Source of the DNA: Ligula intestinalis
Taxonomy: Eukaryota > Platyhelminthes > Cestoda > Diphyllobothriidea > Diphyllobothriidae
Assembly: GCA_036362985.1 (NCBI GenBank)
Contig: JAYGXS010000003.1
Coordinates: 88,765,976 to 88,829,975 of the forward strand
Reading direction: 5' to 3'
Length of the DNA stretch: 64,000 nucleotides
Numbering within the stretch: the stretch's first letter is position 1; each line of letters starts with the position of its first letter. Position numbers and translations under genes: made by a program. The notes under the pieces were generated by a model that was given only the letters and a program-made list of their open reading frames with translations, was not told the DNA's origin and ran no database searches. This document shows, one piece after another, positions 1 to 11,474 of this stretch.

Positions 1-2230
1 TCCACAGGAGTTCACTTGCCACATCCCCTTGCCCCTTCTCCTCCTGTTAGACTGGCTGCACTAAATCCTGTTCTCATAATTAGCCTTCTCCTATCGATTC
101 CTGCCCTCTGTTCCTATGACATACTTGTCAGAAAAAATGGACACGTTTTATCTTGTACCCCATTTACATATAAGTGCATTACCCCGGCAATAATTTATCA
201 AAAACCTACGTACACTCGCCATCTACTCATCCGGGTATTTTAATGAGAATTTTCGCAACTTTGAGAGAGTATAAGTCATGTAACTGATTACCTTCTGATT
301 TGTAGGTACTACTGATACTATTTTGAAAGTTATTTACAGGATTGCCTGCCTAGACGATTTGGGACTGAGCAGCTGCGGCTGCGATTTTTATCCATTACTG
401 CGACCATTTCACCAAAGTTCATTTGTCTCGTTTAAATGTAAAGTAGGGCAAGCCTGCTGGTAGGAACTCTCCCCTCGACACGCCTTTTGTTATTGCTCAT
501 TCGACTGGCTCCCGGAGGGACTGCACGTCCTTTCCGCGGAACATTTCGCATGCAGTTAAATTATAGAAGACAAGCGCAGCAGAAAAAACCTAGAAAGCGG
601 CCACTCACTGTGCATCCAACTTGAATATTGAATATTTAAAAAACAGATCAGTGTGTAGTTCAGGATACTGGTGCAAAGAGCTTGTAAGAATATTTTTTTA
701 TTTTTCTCGGTAGAAACCTGTCGGCATCCGACTGGGGCGGAAAATTGAAAGGAAAAAGGAAGGAGGGTGCAGCGATTGATATTTGCCGAGTTAGTCTGCC
801 TGAAATGTTCCAAATAATCATCACTTTATCGGGCCTGCTACGTTTATTTTTCGTTCTTAATCATTTTACATTTGAATTTAAGATTTAAGTGTGAGCGGAA
901 ATATTAAACAGCCTAAGGTGATTTTAAAAGTGGGGCAACGGGTAGAGGAAAAATGTTTTCTGCCATTAGCTGGAAGCTATTTGGGTAGAAGCTGCATAGT
1001 TTTAAAATTTCTAAAGTTCACTTCGATTAATAAGACAGAGGGTACTTCCGAGGGCCTGCATCAGACTATTTTATTGTTCTGTTTATAGAGCGATCGTCAC
1101 AAATAAGGAAATATTTGCTGATAATTTTGGTTAAAAGGCGTACGTTACTGTGCTTAACAACTCTGAGTCAGCCTCAAACCTTGAATACAGAAATGAAATT
1201 GCTAGTTATATTTTATTTATAAGACAGCGTGTGTTTTGGTAATTACGCCATCTGTTTGTAAGCATTGTAATAGTAGTGCTTAGTATCCTGCCGGTTCCTT
1301 TAGAAGTACTTGAAAAATGAAACGGTTATTTGAAATAGTGCATGCGGACTACCCGAATGAAACTGAAAACTAGTAACCAGTAACTGTGCAGAAATACTTG
1401 CTTTGTGAAACCACTATTGATTTAATTCAAAATGAAAGACGGAACTGCAACGACTAACTTAACTTACTTAAATATATATATATATATATATATTTATTGC
1501 AAATTATCAAAACGCGCTTGTGAGAAGCGATTATTGCTATTACTGATGCGAAAAATATCTGGACATTTGTACGTTAACAACCAAAAACCTTCGGAGGAAG
1601 AACGATGATTTATAATTATAACTTATAATGGAACCTGTATCTACAATGGCACAATCCTTGTTCAAGACATAAAAAATAACTTAATACACCAAAGTACAAG
1701 TAGTTTAAGTGCTTGATAAAGTCAAATCAAGAAACTGAATGTGACAGATGCAGAGTGAAGTTTAGAATTATTCCGAGATGCCAAATGCATTAATTTTCAA
1801 AGTTCTTCTTTACCAGCAGTTCGCGAAATGTTTCTTTTTACATTGGTTTCTGGTAAAAGTGTAAAAATGGCGTAATCCGTTTTTACACTTTTAAAGTTAT
1901 TTAGGAAATTTGTCATCCTAAGTGTCGTGTGTGCGCCGGAAAGCATGTACGTGCACTTGTTTCCACTACAGTTCAACTGGTGTTTGGAGGCCCATCGTAA
2001 GTAGAATGATCTTCGCAGGATTAAGAAATATGGGATAATTCAGAAGCGCATTTGGCAAGCATAAGTAGCTTTCGATAAATTCTCATCGGGACGTTACAAA
2101 TTATATAGGAAGGTGTGCAAATTAACATGCTGGTAATTACTTTATCACAAAACGCAAATTAGTCATAGGGCTGAGGAAGGGTGTGTGGGGTTGGTAGTAA
2201 TCAGCTAATGAGGTTTTGTTGACTCCGGAC
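1..2230. other. intergenic, no gene seen
   Basis: AT-rich sequence with short open frames that show no recognisable motif and no codon pattern typical of a gene. The only structured piece is the AT dinucleotide run near 1472. Confidence 0.6.
1472..1493. repeat. (AT)n microsatellite
   Basis: Uninterrupted AT dinucleotide run of about 11 units, directly visible. No associated element was seen. Confidence 0.95.
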
Positions 2231-2231
2231 A

Positions 2232-2264
2232 GGGGATGGGGGGAGGGGGTGGGGTTGGGTTGGG
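2232..2264 (+). other. G-rich run, candidate G-quadruplex
   Basis: Six runs of three or more G within 33 bases, separated by one to two bases (AT, A, T, TT, TT). This fits the four-run quadruplex pattern several times over. It lies about 200 bases from a PLE terminus (2400-2600), and PLE 3' untranslated regions elsewhere here are also C-rich on the coding strand (11.3 kb, 14.37 kb, 32.3 kb). It may therefore be leftover PLE 3' sequence; that link is inference. Confidence 0.6.
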
Positions 2265-2407
2265 TGAAGCGGCAGCAAGCGCAAAAAGATCCAGGTAGTT
2301 ACGTAACCGTTGGCCAAGCCGAGCTCGGGGGATGCAGGAGGTTCTTCTGCTGGGATAAGATTTATTGCCTTTCTTTCAGTGTCATGATTTAACCATGGCT
2401 TTAAAAT

Positions 2408-2605
2408 GCCGTTACTATTCAGAAGCAGAGGATGGAATCACAAGAACACGAGTTTTTTTCCTGACGTTTTGGATTTCATCGGAAATCCTTAATTATAGGT
2501 GATGGTAGCAATGTCAGAGTCATACACAGCTAAGGCATTCGAAACGTAAAGAAAATAAAACTCTTGTTCTGGTGATCGCATCCACTTTTCCTGAACCGTT
2601 TCCAG
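2408..2605. repeat. divergent pair of PLE-like termini
   Basis: Two diverged copies of one terminal motif point away from each other. The minus copy (about 2505 down to 2410) has a stem-loop of ATTTC/GAAAT type, then the word AACGTCAGG and CTCGTGTTCTTGTGATT. The plus copy (about 2530-2600) reads CGAAACGTAAAG, AATAAAACTC, TTGTTCTGGTGATCGC. The order matches the PLE termini at 14.6 kb and 35.05 kb. The hammerhead core of the minus copy is decayed (GAAA has become CAAA), so activity is not expected. Confidence 0.55.
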
Positions 2606-2609
2606 GAAC

Positions 2610-5498
2610 TCGCGTTTTCTGCACTATAGGCAATCCGTTACTATTATTAGCTAAATACATTTTTAGTGAGCATTTCAGAGCTTAATATACTTAAAATGAG
2701 TCCCGCAAACACTTTTTTGGACAAGGTACTTTACCCAGTCGATCTACTTTTTAAAAAATATTGATTTTAAACAAAAACATACAAGTTTGCATACCTACGG
2801 CTGCCCTAATATATCTTAACTTTGAATTTTCTTACCTGCTGGGTGCCAACAAATGAAAATGCCTTTTAAGTAATTTTTAACTTACTTTTTATTAGAATTC
2901 ATTTTTTTAAGTGCAAAAGGTAGTATTTACTGTTTTTTCACTACATGTTCTCAAACTGATGTCACTTTTAATTCAGACACTACGGATAACGCGAGGCAAT
3001 AAAATCGCATACCTCATGAAAAAATTCCATTGGCGTTTGGGCGCATTCATGTTAAATGGCTTCTCTTAGTTCAGGAACTGTTGCAGGTTTATTGACTTTA
3101 CCTTACCTTATAGGTATCGTCAAAAGAAAAACCTAGTGGGGTTAGATCTGGTGAACGGGGAGAATTTCAACAAAACCTCGTCGTCCAATGCACGTGCTTG
3201 CAAAGATTTCATCAAGGAAGGATCTAACAACGTGATGGTAATGTGATAGTGCCCTCTTTTACTAAAATTAAAACCCCTACTTTTCATAGCCTTCTCTAAT
3301 GCTTGATATAACAGACTGTTGCCGCAAATTTAAGTAAATGGGCCCGGCTACATCATCGTCAAAACATTATGGTCCAAGTAATCATCTTTTGCATATTTTT
3401 TTGGGCCATTTTGTATATATGCGCTCGTTATCTTTGACTTCCTTAAACCTTGCATTTTGCTCACCTTTTCTCAAGTATACTGCATTGTCGAAAAAATATT
3501 TTTAAATCGATTTTCATTCTTCTTTCAACACCTGCGCATTGATTACTCGCTATTCATGGCATAAAAGATAGGATACATTAGGTATTAAAACTCAAGATAT
3601 TCAATGAATTTTATACAAAAATCCCTGCTACTCAAACGCAGCACACGCTGCGATCCCCAAATCTTTCTTGCAATAAAATAATGGTGGTTCTTCACAATGG
3701 GGAATATTGCTAGAAATTCGGAAATTCCGAAAAAAAATAAGCGTTTTAGGTAAACGTAAGTTATAAATGTAGAAAAAGCTCGCTAATGCATAAAAACCGA
3801 GTAAAATATAGCAGCACAAGTTGAATAACGTTGGTAAATTATCGTTATTTAAGGTATGTAGATACACATGCTTCTATATAACGTGCAATATAACGAATAG
3901 ATGCTACCAAACCACCCCAAGTTCGAGTATATATTCCACATTTGTTTCACGATAGTTGTTTTTTGATTATTTTGCCTTTACATTGCTAGATTTACCTTAG
4001 ACTAAAACAATAAGACTTGCGCTTTATTGCATGGAGTGGAAGGTACGTAGAGTACAAAATTCCATAGGCTCGCGTGCCGAATTACTTTAAATTTTTTAAT
4101 ATAAACTGAAAAAAATATGGGGCATTTGGGCCAGCGTTTTGACTTGCCTAAAGTCTAGGAATACATATTTTACTATGAATGAACTCACTTTTTTATGCAT
4201 AGCGGAGCAGTTTTTGGTACATTTGAATGCTGCTAGTCTCAGTTTTATGGTAACAATGGCGGGGTAGAGTGGCAGTTTATCAATGCATAGTTCGCAAAAT
4301 TTATTAATCTACTACCCACTTTGCCATAAATTTTCCGTTAATTGATGCTGCTCTATAGAAAGAAGCTGTTTGGAAATATTTTACATACGGCTTGCCAGAG
4401 AAAACTGACAGCATATCTCGGGTGTTTTGTATATGTGCTTGTTTATGTTCGTTATTTTCGTTGAGGTAAAATTAATTCAAATCTTTCACGTCTTCTACTT
4501 GATTCTAAGGCACAAAACCCGGCAAACTTTGAAAATATAATTATTTGAACGTAATATACTCCACTGTACCCAACATTAATACGTTAGCTCATAAGTTCAC
4601 TTACCAAATTGCATGAATGCAACACACAATTATGTGTTCTCTGAACATATATAAGTAAAAGGTTTCTGGTTTTTATTAATGTACTTTTATAGCACAACAC
4701 GCACAATCATAATCTATATTTTCCGCAATTTTTAATGACGTAGGCAATTCTTCATACTTCAATAAACGTTGGATTTGGCCCCACTCGGTCCTTATATGCC
4801 CCAGTTTACTGATTTGAATTAAACCATTCTAGTAAAGATAACTTTGTGCAACAAATCATCTAAAGGAACAAAGTACACAAAGTCAAATTTGCGTTCAATC
4901 TTCCACTAAAATGGTGGTCTTCACATTTCTTGTTCTCCTTCAGTCAAAAACCTCGTGTTCTTCTTATTTGTTGCAAACAATGAATGGTGCTCTTTGTGGT
5001 TATTTTTAAATTTATAGTGTAAAATAAACGCTGCAACAAAGGTAAACCAACGCAGCCTTTAAGGGCCTCGTATTCGAGTCTTCGAGTTCATACCTGAAGC
5101 TTTGGCTATCATTTGGGAGATTGACACGTGGACACCTTTCCGCATTTATACACTAAATGCATTGCAATGACTCTTTAGGTTTAAACTGCACCAAGCTGTT
5201 TTCATGAACACATGGATCGTTGATGAGTGGCCGGCATGTTAGCGTGCTGTCTAACGGTCCACGTAACCGCGTGTTGAGATACTTGTGAACAAGGACAATG
5301 ACTACAGTCATGTACAGTCAAGGTAGACGCACCAAGATCTACCCCACTCTCAAACCTCTTCCGCTTCAACCGGCAACAAGACCAAGTCGAGATCACCGAG
5401 CAGGAATCGGGCAGTAGCCGCTTTCTACAGATGCAGCCAGAAACACCACGTAACTTAGTTCTTAGTGACAGTAAAAGTTTTCGCTAGTACCACGGTAC
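2610..5498. other. intergenic, no gene seen
   Basis: Low-complexity AT-rich DNA. Open frames here are short and unrelated to anything I recognise. No RNA gene or repeat unit was found. Confidence 0.55.
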
Positions 5499-5500
5499 TA

Positions 5501-5527
5501 CAGGGTGCCCCACAAAAAAACCCCTAA
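5501..5527 (+). repeat. left terminal inverted repeat of the mariner element
   Basis: Starts CAGGGTGCCCCAC, followed by seven A and CCCCTAA. It pairs with the right repeat with one indel and one mismatch. Confidence 0.9.
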
Positions 5528-5779
5528 GTTTGTGATTGTTACGGCGGCCGGACCGCCCGTGCCGTCACGATCGATGAGGGAGAAAACAGAACACCTGGGC
5601 CACATCCGAAGTGAAGCGGCCCCCGTTGGTTCGCACCCGCATTCATGCCGCCCACGCCATGTTCCGCTCAGTGGTGAGGAGCACCCACACAACGTGGGTG
5701 GTGGTGGCAGAGAAGAAGGTTCTAAAATGCCCACCTGCGCACCATATGCCAGGAATATTCTGGAAAGACGTGTAGACCC

Positions 5780-6914
5780 ATGCCACAGCTAAGCAATTTC
5801 CAGCGCGAGGTCATCATCCTATTCCGGAAAGAACATCCAACATGGGGGTTGCAGAAATGTCGGAACAGTTTCCCTCAATTTTTTGGTGCCATTACAACTG
5901 ACCAGTTTAGAGGTGTCGCGGCTGCATTCAAACAAGGTGGATCACCTGTAGCAAAGGTGCGTAAGCCTGGTAGTGGCACTTCTTGCAGGCACGACTCCCC
6001 AACAAGGCGAGCAGTCTGTGAACTTGCCGTAACTCCACCAGATCATCACAGAAGACATTCAAGTCAACGTGAAATTTTTAAAGAACTAGGATTGTCAAAA
6101 GGGTATGTGCACAGAACAATTGCAAAATCCAATTTGAAATGTTAATGACGTATTCAATGCCATTTTTTTAACAGAAGCACACCAGCAAGCTCGAAAGACA
6201 AAGTGTGATGCCATGCATCAGCGCTTCGGTGAAGGAGAAAAATGAAAACAAGTGTGAATCTCAGATGAATCATCATTCTGCTTCTCTGCACCACTGAATA
6301 AACAAAATGAACGCATATATCGTGCAGTGGAAGTCAAAACTGATATTCCTGATGAAGATTTGCTGGTGGAGATAGACAAGCAGCAAAAATCTATCATGTG
6401 CTATGGTGCTGTTTCCTGGCAAGGCAAAACAGACCTCTATTTTATTGAAGGATATGCTGCTGGGCAGGAAGGTGTTGCACCGAGTCGGAGAACGAAAGAA
6501 ACTGTAAATCAAGTTGTTTACAGAGAGGAGATGTGCCCGAAGACGTTTACAGATATTGATCAAGTAATGCGGGGAGAACCCTGTACGTGGCAGCAAGATG
6601 GTGCAAAGCCACACACTGCCAATGACACTGTCGCCTGGCTCCGAGTTAACACTCCAGATTTCATCATACCCCAGCAGTGGCCATCCAAGAGCCCTGACCT
6701 GAATGTAATGGACTTTTGGATTTGGAGTGTACTCTAACAGGAGGTTCAGAGACGAAGAATAGGAATCACTGATATTGAGTCACTAAAACATGTGTTGATG
6801 GACACATGGAACTACATCCCTCTTGATGTTATTCGTCGAGCAGCTCAGAGCTGGATGGATTGCTTACGTCGTTGTTCTGCAGTTAATGGACAACATTTTG
6901 AGCGGTATCTGTAA
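5780..6914 (+). pseudogene. mariner-like transposase, DD37D type, broken
   Basis: A transposase that cuts and pastes DNA at the element ends. The N-terminal part (5780-6145) has two helix-turn-helix stretches, the second around SSQREIFKELGLSKGYVH. A frameshift lies between 6145 and about 6250. The catalytic part then reads in a second frame: ISDESSF with the first Asp just before 6327, WQQDGAKPHTA with the second Asp, and SPDLNVMDFWIW with the third. Counting residues between the second and third Asp gives 37, so DD37D rather than the common DD34D of classic mariners. Two stops interrupt the catalytic frame: a TGA where VWISDE needs Trp (about 6256) and TAA at 6735-6737. After the TAA the frame stays open to 6912-6914 and ends in ...HFERYL. 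Third-Asp assignment is by motif. Confidence 0.85.
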
Positions 6915-7016
6915 CTTGTTATTACGTAACAGTTTGTTAATTACACAATAAAGTTGTTAATTATAATTGTAATCAATATTTTTTATTTTCATAACAGTAT
7001 AAACATTATCATACAT

Positions 7017-7042
7017 TTAGGGGTTTTTCGTGGGGCACCCTG
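7017..7042 (-). repeat. right terminal inverted repeat of the mariner element
   Basis: Read on the minus strand it starts CAGGGTGCCCCACG, then AAAAACCCCTAA, matching the left end. TA follows at 7043-7044. Confidence 0.9.
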
Positions 7043-7344
7043 TATTTACCCTCACTCACCCATATTAGGTGCCCAGAAAGGTTCGAGCAGCCCGAGTGTC
7101 GTATTTCTACTACTGCAACTGCTGGTCATACTCTTGTTTCTGAGTGATTTTGGTGCCGGTACTATTATCGACGCTGAAAGCTGCTCAGAAATGATGATGA
7201 TTGGAGTCAGGTCTGTGATCGTGTTCCCTTGGTCTCACATAGGATTGGAGACCTAGATTTTAGCTGTTCCCAGGTTTGTGAGGCTCGCAGTACATCAATG
7301 GTTGCCCTGATTGATTCTTAGATTTTAAACTAGTAGAGCTATGA

Positions 7345-7745
7345 TAGTACTGGTGCAACTACTGTGCCTATTCTAGAAGTGCTAGTTCTATTAAGTATGC
7401 TTGCTAAAGCCAGTAAATGGTAAGCTATATTGCGGCCTGTACGTGCATTTAGGAAATTTTAACGTAGTATGTAGTCTTCACCTATGCAAGGATTTATTAA
7501 TAGAAGGATTAGAGAATGTGTATTTAGTAATAGCAAAAGATCTACCCAGCACTTATGTTTAAATAAAGTATCGTTCGCATTTTTTTAAGAATAATACTAT
7601 TAACAGTGCTGTGCCTATGCTAGAAGTGCTTGTTCTAGTAATCATGCTTACTGCGTCCACTAGCAATGTATTATAGCATGACCTGTGTTTGCGCTTTTTA
7701 AGATGTGAGCACCTAGTATGCAATTCCAATCTGGATGGGGTAAAG
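7345..7745. repeat. two-copy tandem repeat, about 247-bp period
   Basis: The word GTGCCTAT/TCTAGAAGTGC at 7364 recurs at 7611, followed in both by a collinear diverged stretch (GTTCTA, ATGCTT, GCATTT or GCGCTTT, CACCTA). The upstream flank TACTRNTRCA...TGTGCCTA also matches. Identity is moderate. No coding potential was seen. Confidence 0.55.
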
Positions 7746-7789
7746 TGATTAACTTATGGGTTCAATAAATAATTTTTAAATAAAAGCGA

Positions 7790-9990
7790 AAGTCCTACTA
7801 TGCCTTTATGACTTGAAGTTTGCCATCTGTAGACTACGCATACGCTTATTACAGTACCTCATTCTAGTTTCAACATTACAGAACGTCTACTTATAGCGCC
7901 TTGATCCCAACAGGTTGCATGAATCTGGGTTCATGCTATTCAGGCCTCTCCTTGCTTTCTGCCCTCTCAAGTCTATCCACTAGGCTGTGTCATCTTTAGT
8001 GGTTGGCTAAATGTAACTAAGCTATATCTAATGTTTTACCATGTTTTCATGTCGTATGGTGCCATTTGCCGTTAACAAATTAACCTTTATCAGTGTGTAA
8101 CTTAATTTTAACACGAAGGGGTGGTCCCTTGTTTCATAAGGAAGCAACCAGCTCCATACTCAATCAGTATTGCTATATCCTATAAGTGTGCCAGTAGCAG
8201 AGTAATGAGCAGTGCGCATAACAGTTGAGAATTTGAGCTTGCCAAATTTCTTATCATCACGCGATGATTCTATAGGACACTTGCGATTTCCTGACAACAC
8301 TCCGTCTTTTCGTATAGGGGTTGCAACTCAGCAGATACATACAAATTACGCCGGTCAACATGATAGTTTCAAGGTTCTCACGAGCGATCATCTTTGTAGT
8401 ATGGAACACTTAACCAAATATCAATATAAATAACACTGGTATGACGATTTGTCAGGTATACTGAATATCCAGGATACTATTTTTCTACATGCTAAAAGCA
8501 AATCAAAAATACTCGTCTGATAATTGATTCCCATACAGGCCGTGCACGCGGTGTTATCAAACATGTCGCCGACAAGCTAAGTGCTGTTTTCATTCCTTTC
8601 AAATTAGTCGAAACGTCAGCCAATATGCTAACCCCTCAAATACGCAATCGAATCGGGCCGATTCCATACGCGTATGTTCCTCTCTGGCGTTGTAACAATG
8701 CCTCAAACTCATTTTTACTCTTTCACCCTTGCTTCTGACTTATCGTTTTGGACTTTTATCAAGACCTTGTTTTTCGGCTAACAATTCAAGATAGTGGAAA
8801 TGTCATAATACTACATGCCGACGTCATACTACATGACTAAAATATTTCGATGTCAAAGACAAAGCGTCAGTCATTGAACATACTCTGCTGGTCATAACAC
8901 CTAATACCGGCTGGTTGCCCATTTGCACGACAGCATTCTCATACTCCATGCCTTGCGTCTGTTGGTCAAATTATTCGGATTCAGAGGCTCCGCAAGTCAG
9001 GCAATCTCAAAATTGTGCAGTTGGGCATGAAGAAAATGCATTTGCTTTGAGAAGAATATTCGGCTAGGGTTCCCTACGGAAACCAAAACCCAAGAATTCT
9101 GTACTACGCCACCGGTAATAATAGCAATTTATATTGGTTATTATGGTAAGTAAATGTTTAGTACTTGTTTAAATGTATTTTTCAATTATCGCGGATTTTA
9201 TCGTTGCATTTGACAATAGCTGTATCTTATACTTATTTTTTCATTAAATATATTTTTTTAATCTTCTATTTTGCATCATCCGTATAGTTCCTTTTACTAT
9301 CGCTACCATACTACAGAAATAACTTTTTCCACGCAAATATAACAACAGAAGATTGGACGGGAGTGTGGTGTGCAAAGGAAGGCTGTGACGTGAGCTACTG
9401 GTGCCCCCGGTCTCAGCATAAACATCGTTACGTCTGTGTTCCCCTTTTTATAAAGAACGGTTATTTCGACTCACGCAATGCTTATGCGACTGAGACACCT
9501 ACATGCACTGAGAGCCGATGTTTTAAGCTACGTGGGCGTGGACCGAGTAGATGGGTGGTATAGGGAATAAATAAAGATTTACTATTTTTATGAATATTAC
9601 TACTATGAAATTAGGACAAGCTGGGATGTGTATTAGTTAAATCTACTCGCCTTCAAGATGCTTTCATAGGCTTAACGGACATCAAATGATAAAAGTCAAC
9701 TGTTATAGGTTAGCTGCGTTCGCTGCGTACTTCAAAGTGTTCTGGACAAATTCGGTCAATTTGTTTGGACTTGTTGTGAAGAGCTAGGCGGCCTCGGTGA
9801 GATCAAATGAATTATCCTGCCCTGGCATCCCTGGATTAAGAAAAATTACCTGCACGTGGAACGAGTGCAGGCGAGAGCAAATAATATTTTAAAAAATTTC
9901 ATCTACCTTACGTTGACATAGTGGGTCAACTATATTTGTTGTCGCTCTTTTACACAAAAATTACATGGTGATCTCATTCCAACCTACCAA
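7790..9990. other. intergenic, no gene seen
   Basis: No convincing gene. One CGAAACGTC word at 8610-8618 resembles a PLE terminus but lacks the other hammerhead parts. A small open stretch around 9363-9563 is not recognisable. Confidence 0.5.
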
Positions 9991-10049
9991 ATTGTGGTGA
10001 GTGTGCCTAGAACGTTGATAGCTTTTTCGGATTGGCTCAGAAGGAAAAT

Positions 10050-10220
10050 CCGCAAGGGCATCCCTTTATACTGCAGAGGAGGCCGGTTTATACGGACGTT
10101 CAACGAAGCGCCCTCTCGCAGAGGGTCAATGTTGCGTATACCGGACTCTCGGTCGACGTGGTCCTATTACAAACTGCTGCAAAATTAAAAACGAAACTAG
10201 CTTTTCATTTGCTGTGAAAC
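10050..10220 (+). pseudogene. possible PLE linker scrap
   Basis: One frame reads VNVAYTGLSVD followed by KLKTKLAF, which faintly resembles the PLE segment between reverse transcriptase and endonuclease (usual form LPFxG, then a Lys/Arg-rich helix ending in AF). It lies upstream of a plus-strand PLE endonuclease fragment, which is the only contextual support. Weak call. Confidence 0.25.
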
Positions 10221-10616
10221 TGTTGTACGTATAAATACCATAGTGTCAGTAGCTGCAGTTTGCGACTAGCTCACATACATCGCTGATGTTAACTCTACAT
10301 GCCTCATACATACTGTTTTTAAAGATAAACACTATGGAGATTTTTGGATACCAATTGGGAGGTCAAGGACGAAAGCCTCAATGAAGTGACTTATTGTGAG
10401 TATTCAAATCCACTCAACAGATAAAAAATCCAAAAGTTTCTTGTGCTGATTATTGTGATTCGGATTCGCATGTTATTTCTATCCTAAATTGACATTGTCT
10501 CCTCATTTAAATTGGTCGTTTTTGTGACTACTTTTAGTACCATTCTCAAAACCGTTGCAAGCATTTTTATGACATCGAGCGAAACAATTTTTTTGATTCA
10601 AAGGTAGGTTTTTTTG

Positions 10617-10652
10617 CGGTACCATTTGTGAACCATTTGTGTACCATTTGTA
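10617..10652 (+). repeat. short tandem repeat, ACCATTTGTG units
   Basis: Three near-identical units of 10-11 bases (accatttgtg, accatttgtg, accatttgta) immediately upstream of the PLE fragment at 10.66 kb. Confidence 0.8.
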
Positions 10653-10654
10653 TT

Positions 10655-11214
10655 TTTCACTCGCTCTTGTGGCGCAGGATGCATAGGCCGAAAAACGAGG
10701 TGCCTGTAACAGAGGATACGAACCACATACCGGCCTGGTTAAGTAAAGGTGAAACTAGGTCGATCACAACTTCTATTCTCGCACATCTCGTCGATACGAA
10801 TCATCTAGTCGATGCTAAGGAAGCCTTTCAGGTTGTCTACCGGACACCAGCCAACTTGTCAAAGGGCCTACGCCAACGGGTGCTTGCAAGAGCCGAAGCA
10901 GTAGCTATACGGCTAGATAATCCGGTGCTGTGTCGTAAGAAGAAGCTGACAGAGGCCCTTGCACTTCCGTGGCCGACCCCGACGCCAGGTAGCGATCGTA
11001 TTTGCCCCCATCCCCCCAGCGACAGTCGTTTGCTGCGTGCAAATAACAGCAATTATCCGTCCATGTATCTGCCTTCTGATCGGCACCCAGAACCTAACCG
11101 AATAACCTCCCCTATCCCTCCCCCAAACGCGAGAAACTCTACACGCCGACCTCGCCATGCGGGCGACCCGCAAACGATGAATTCAGCGAAAATTCCCATT
11201 TCTACGATTAAAAT
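10655..11214 (+). mobile_element. PLE fragment A: GIY-YIG endonuclease and 3' end
   Basis: Penelope-like elements encode an RT followed by a GIY-YIG nuclease that nicks target DNA. Here only the nuclease C-terminal part remains. SCGAGCIGRK sits at about 10670-10700, where sister copies have GAGYIGRT, so the YIG tyrosine is now Cys. A one-base shift and a TAA follow, then IPAWLSKGE, ILAHLVDTNH and the tail YRTPANLSKGLRQRVL, AEAVAIRL, LPWP. The 3' untranslated part is C-rich and ends in a decayed ACGATGA...CGAAAA motif, exactly where the reversed copy B begins (11215). It is truncated on the 5' side. Confidence 0.85.
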
Positions 11215-11221
11215 GTCGTGT

Positions 11222-11259
11222 TGGCAAAAGATCGTTTTCGGTCATTCATCGTCAGGCCA
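11222..11259 (-). ncRNA. hammerhead-like motif, 3' end of PLE copy B
   Basis: Mirror image of the motif at 14457-14494 in copy C: stem I UGGC/GCCA, core CUGACGA (11249-11255), GAAA, an 8-nt partly self-complementary stem III, UU and the predicted cleavage point before GCCA. Stem II is weak. See the copy C entry for residue positions. Confidence 0.55.
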
Positions 11260-11474
11260 CTATATGACATTGGAAATAAAATTGGTCAATTAATTACAGC
11301 GATTATATAATAGTCAGGTTAGGGAAGGGGGGAGGGGGAGGAAAAAGGTGAGGGTAATTAAGCAGCTGAGTTTTCCCTCGTCTCCTGAACGCGGGCGCCT
11401 GCGCGGGTAGGACGCTGGTTGCCATGCCCAGATGAGACAGGGGGGATGTTCTCGCCGTCCGCGGATTGAGTTCT

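Larger units (their letters stand above)
5499..7044 (+). mobile_element. mariner/Tc1-type DNA transposon (complete, inactivated)
   Basis: The element runs 5501-7042, 1542 bp, flanked by TA at 5499-5500 and 7043-7044, the target duplication expected of the IS630-Tc1-mariner superfamily. The terminal inverted repeats begin CAGGGTGCCCCAC at both ends and match over about 26 bases, with one substitution and one single-base indel. A broken transposase gene lies between them. Intact ends with a decayed gene mean it could only have moved with transposase supplied in trans. The ends are sharp enough to fix its boundaries. Confidence 0.9.

Noticed and set aside
1536..1552. CTGATGCGAAAAA
   Set aside because: No room for stem II and the core is incomplete; chance match.
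8600..8630. CGAAACGTCAGCC as a hammerhead
   Set aside because: Only the GAAA-CGTC part is present; no CTGANGA core, stem II or stem I partner nearby.
10837..11173. Minus-strand frames over PLE fragment A
   Set aside because: Antisense shadows of the GIY-YIG frame on the plus strand.
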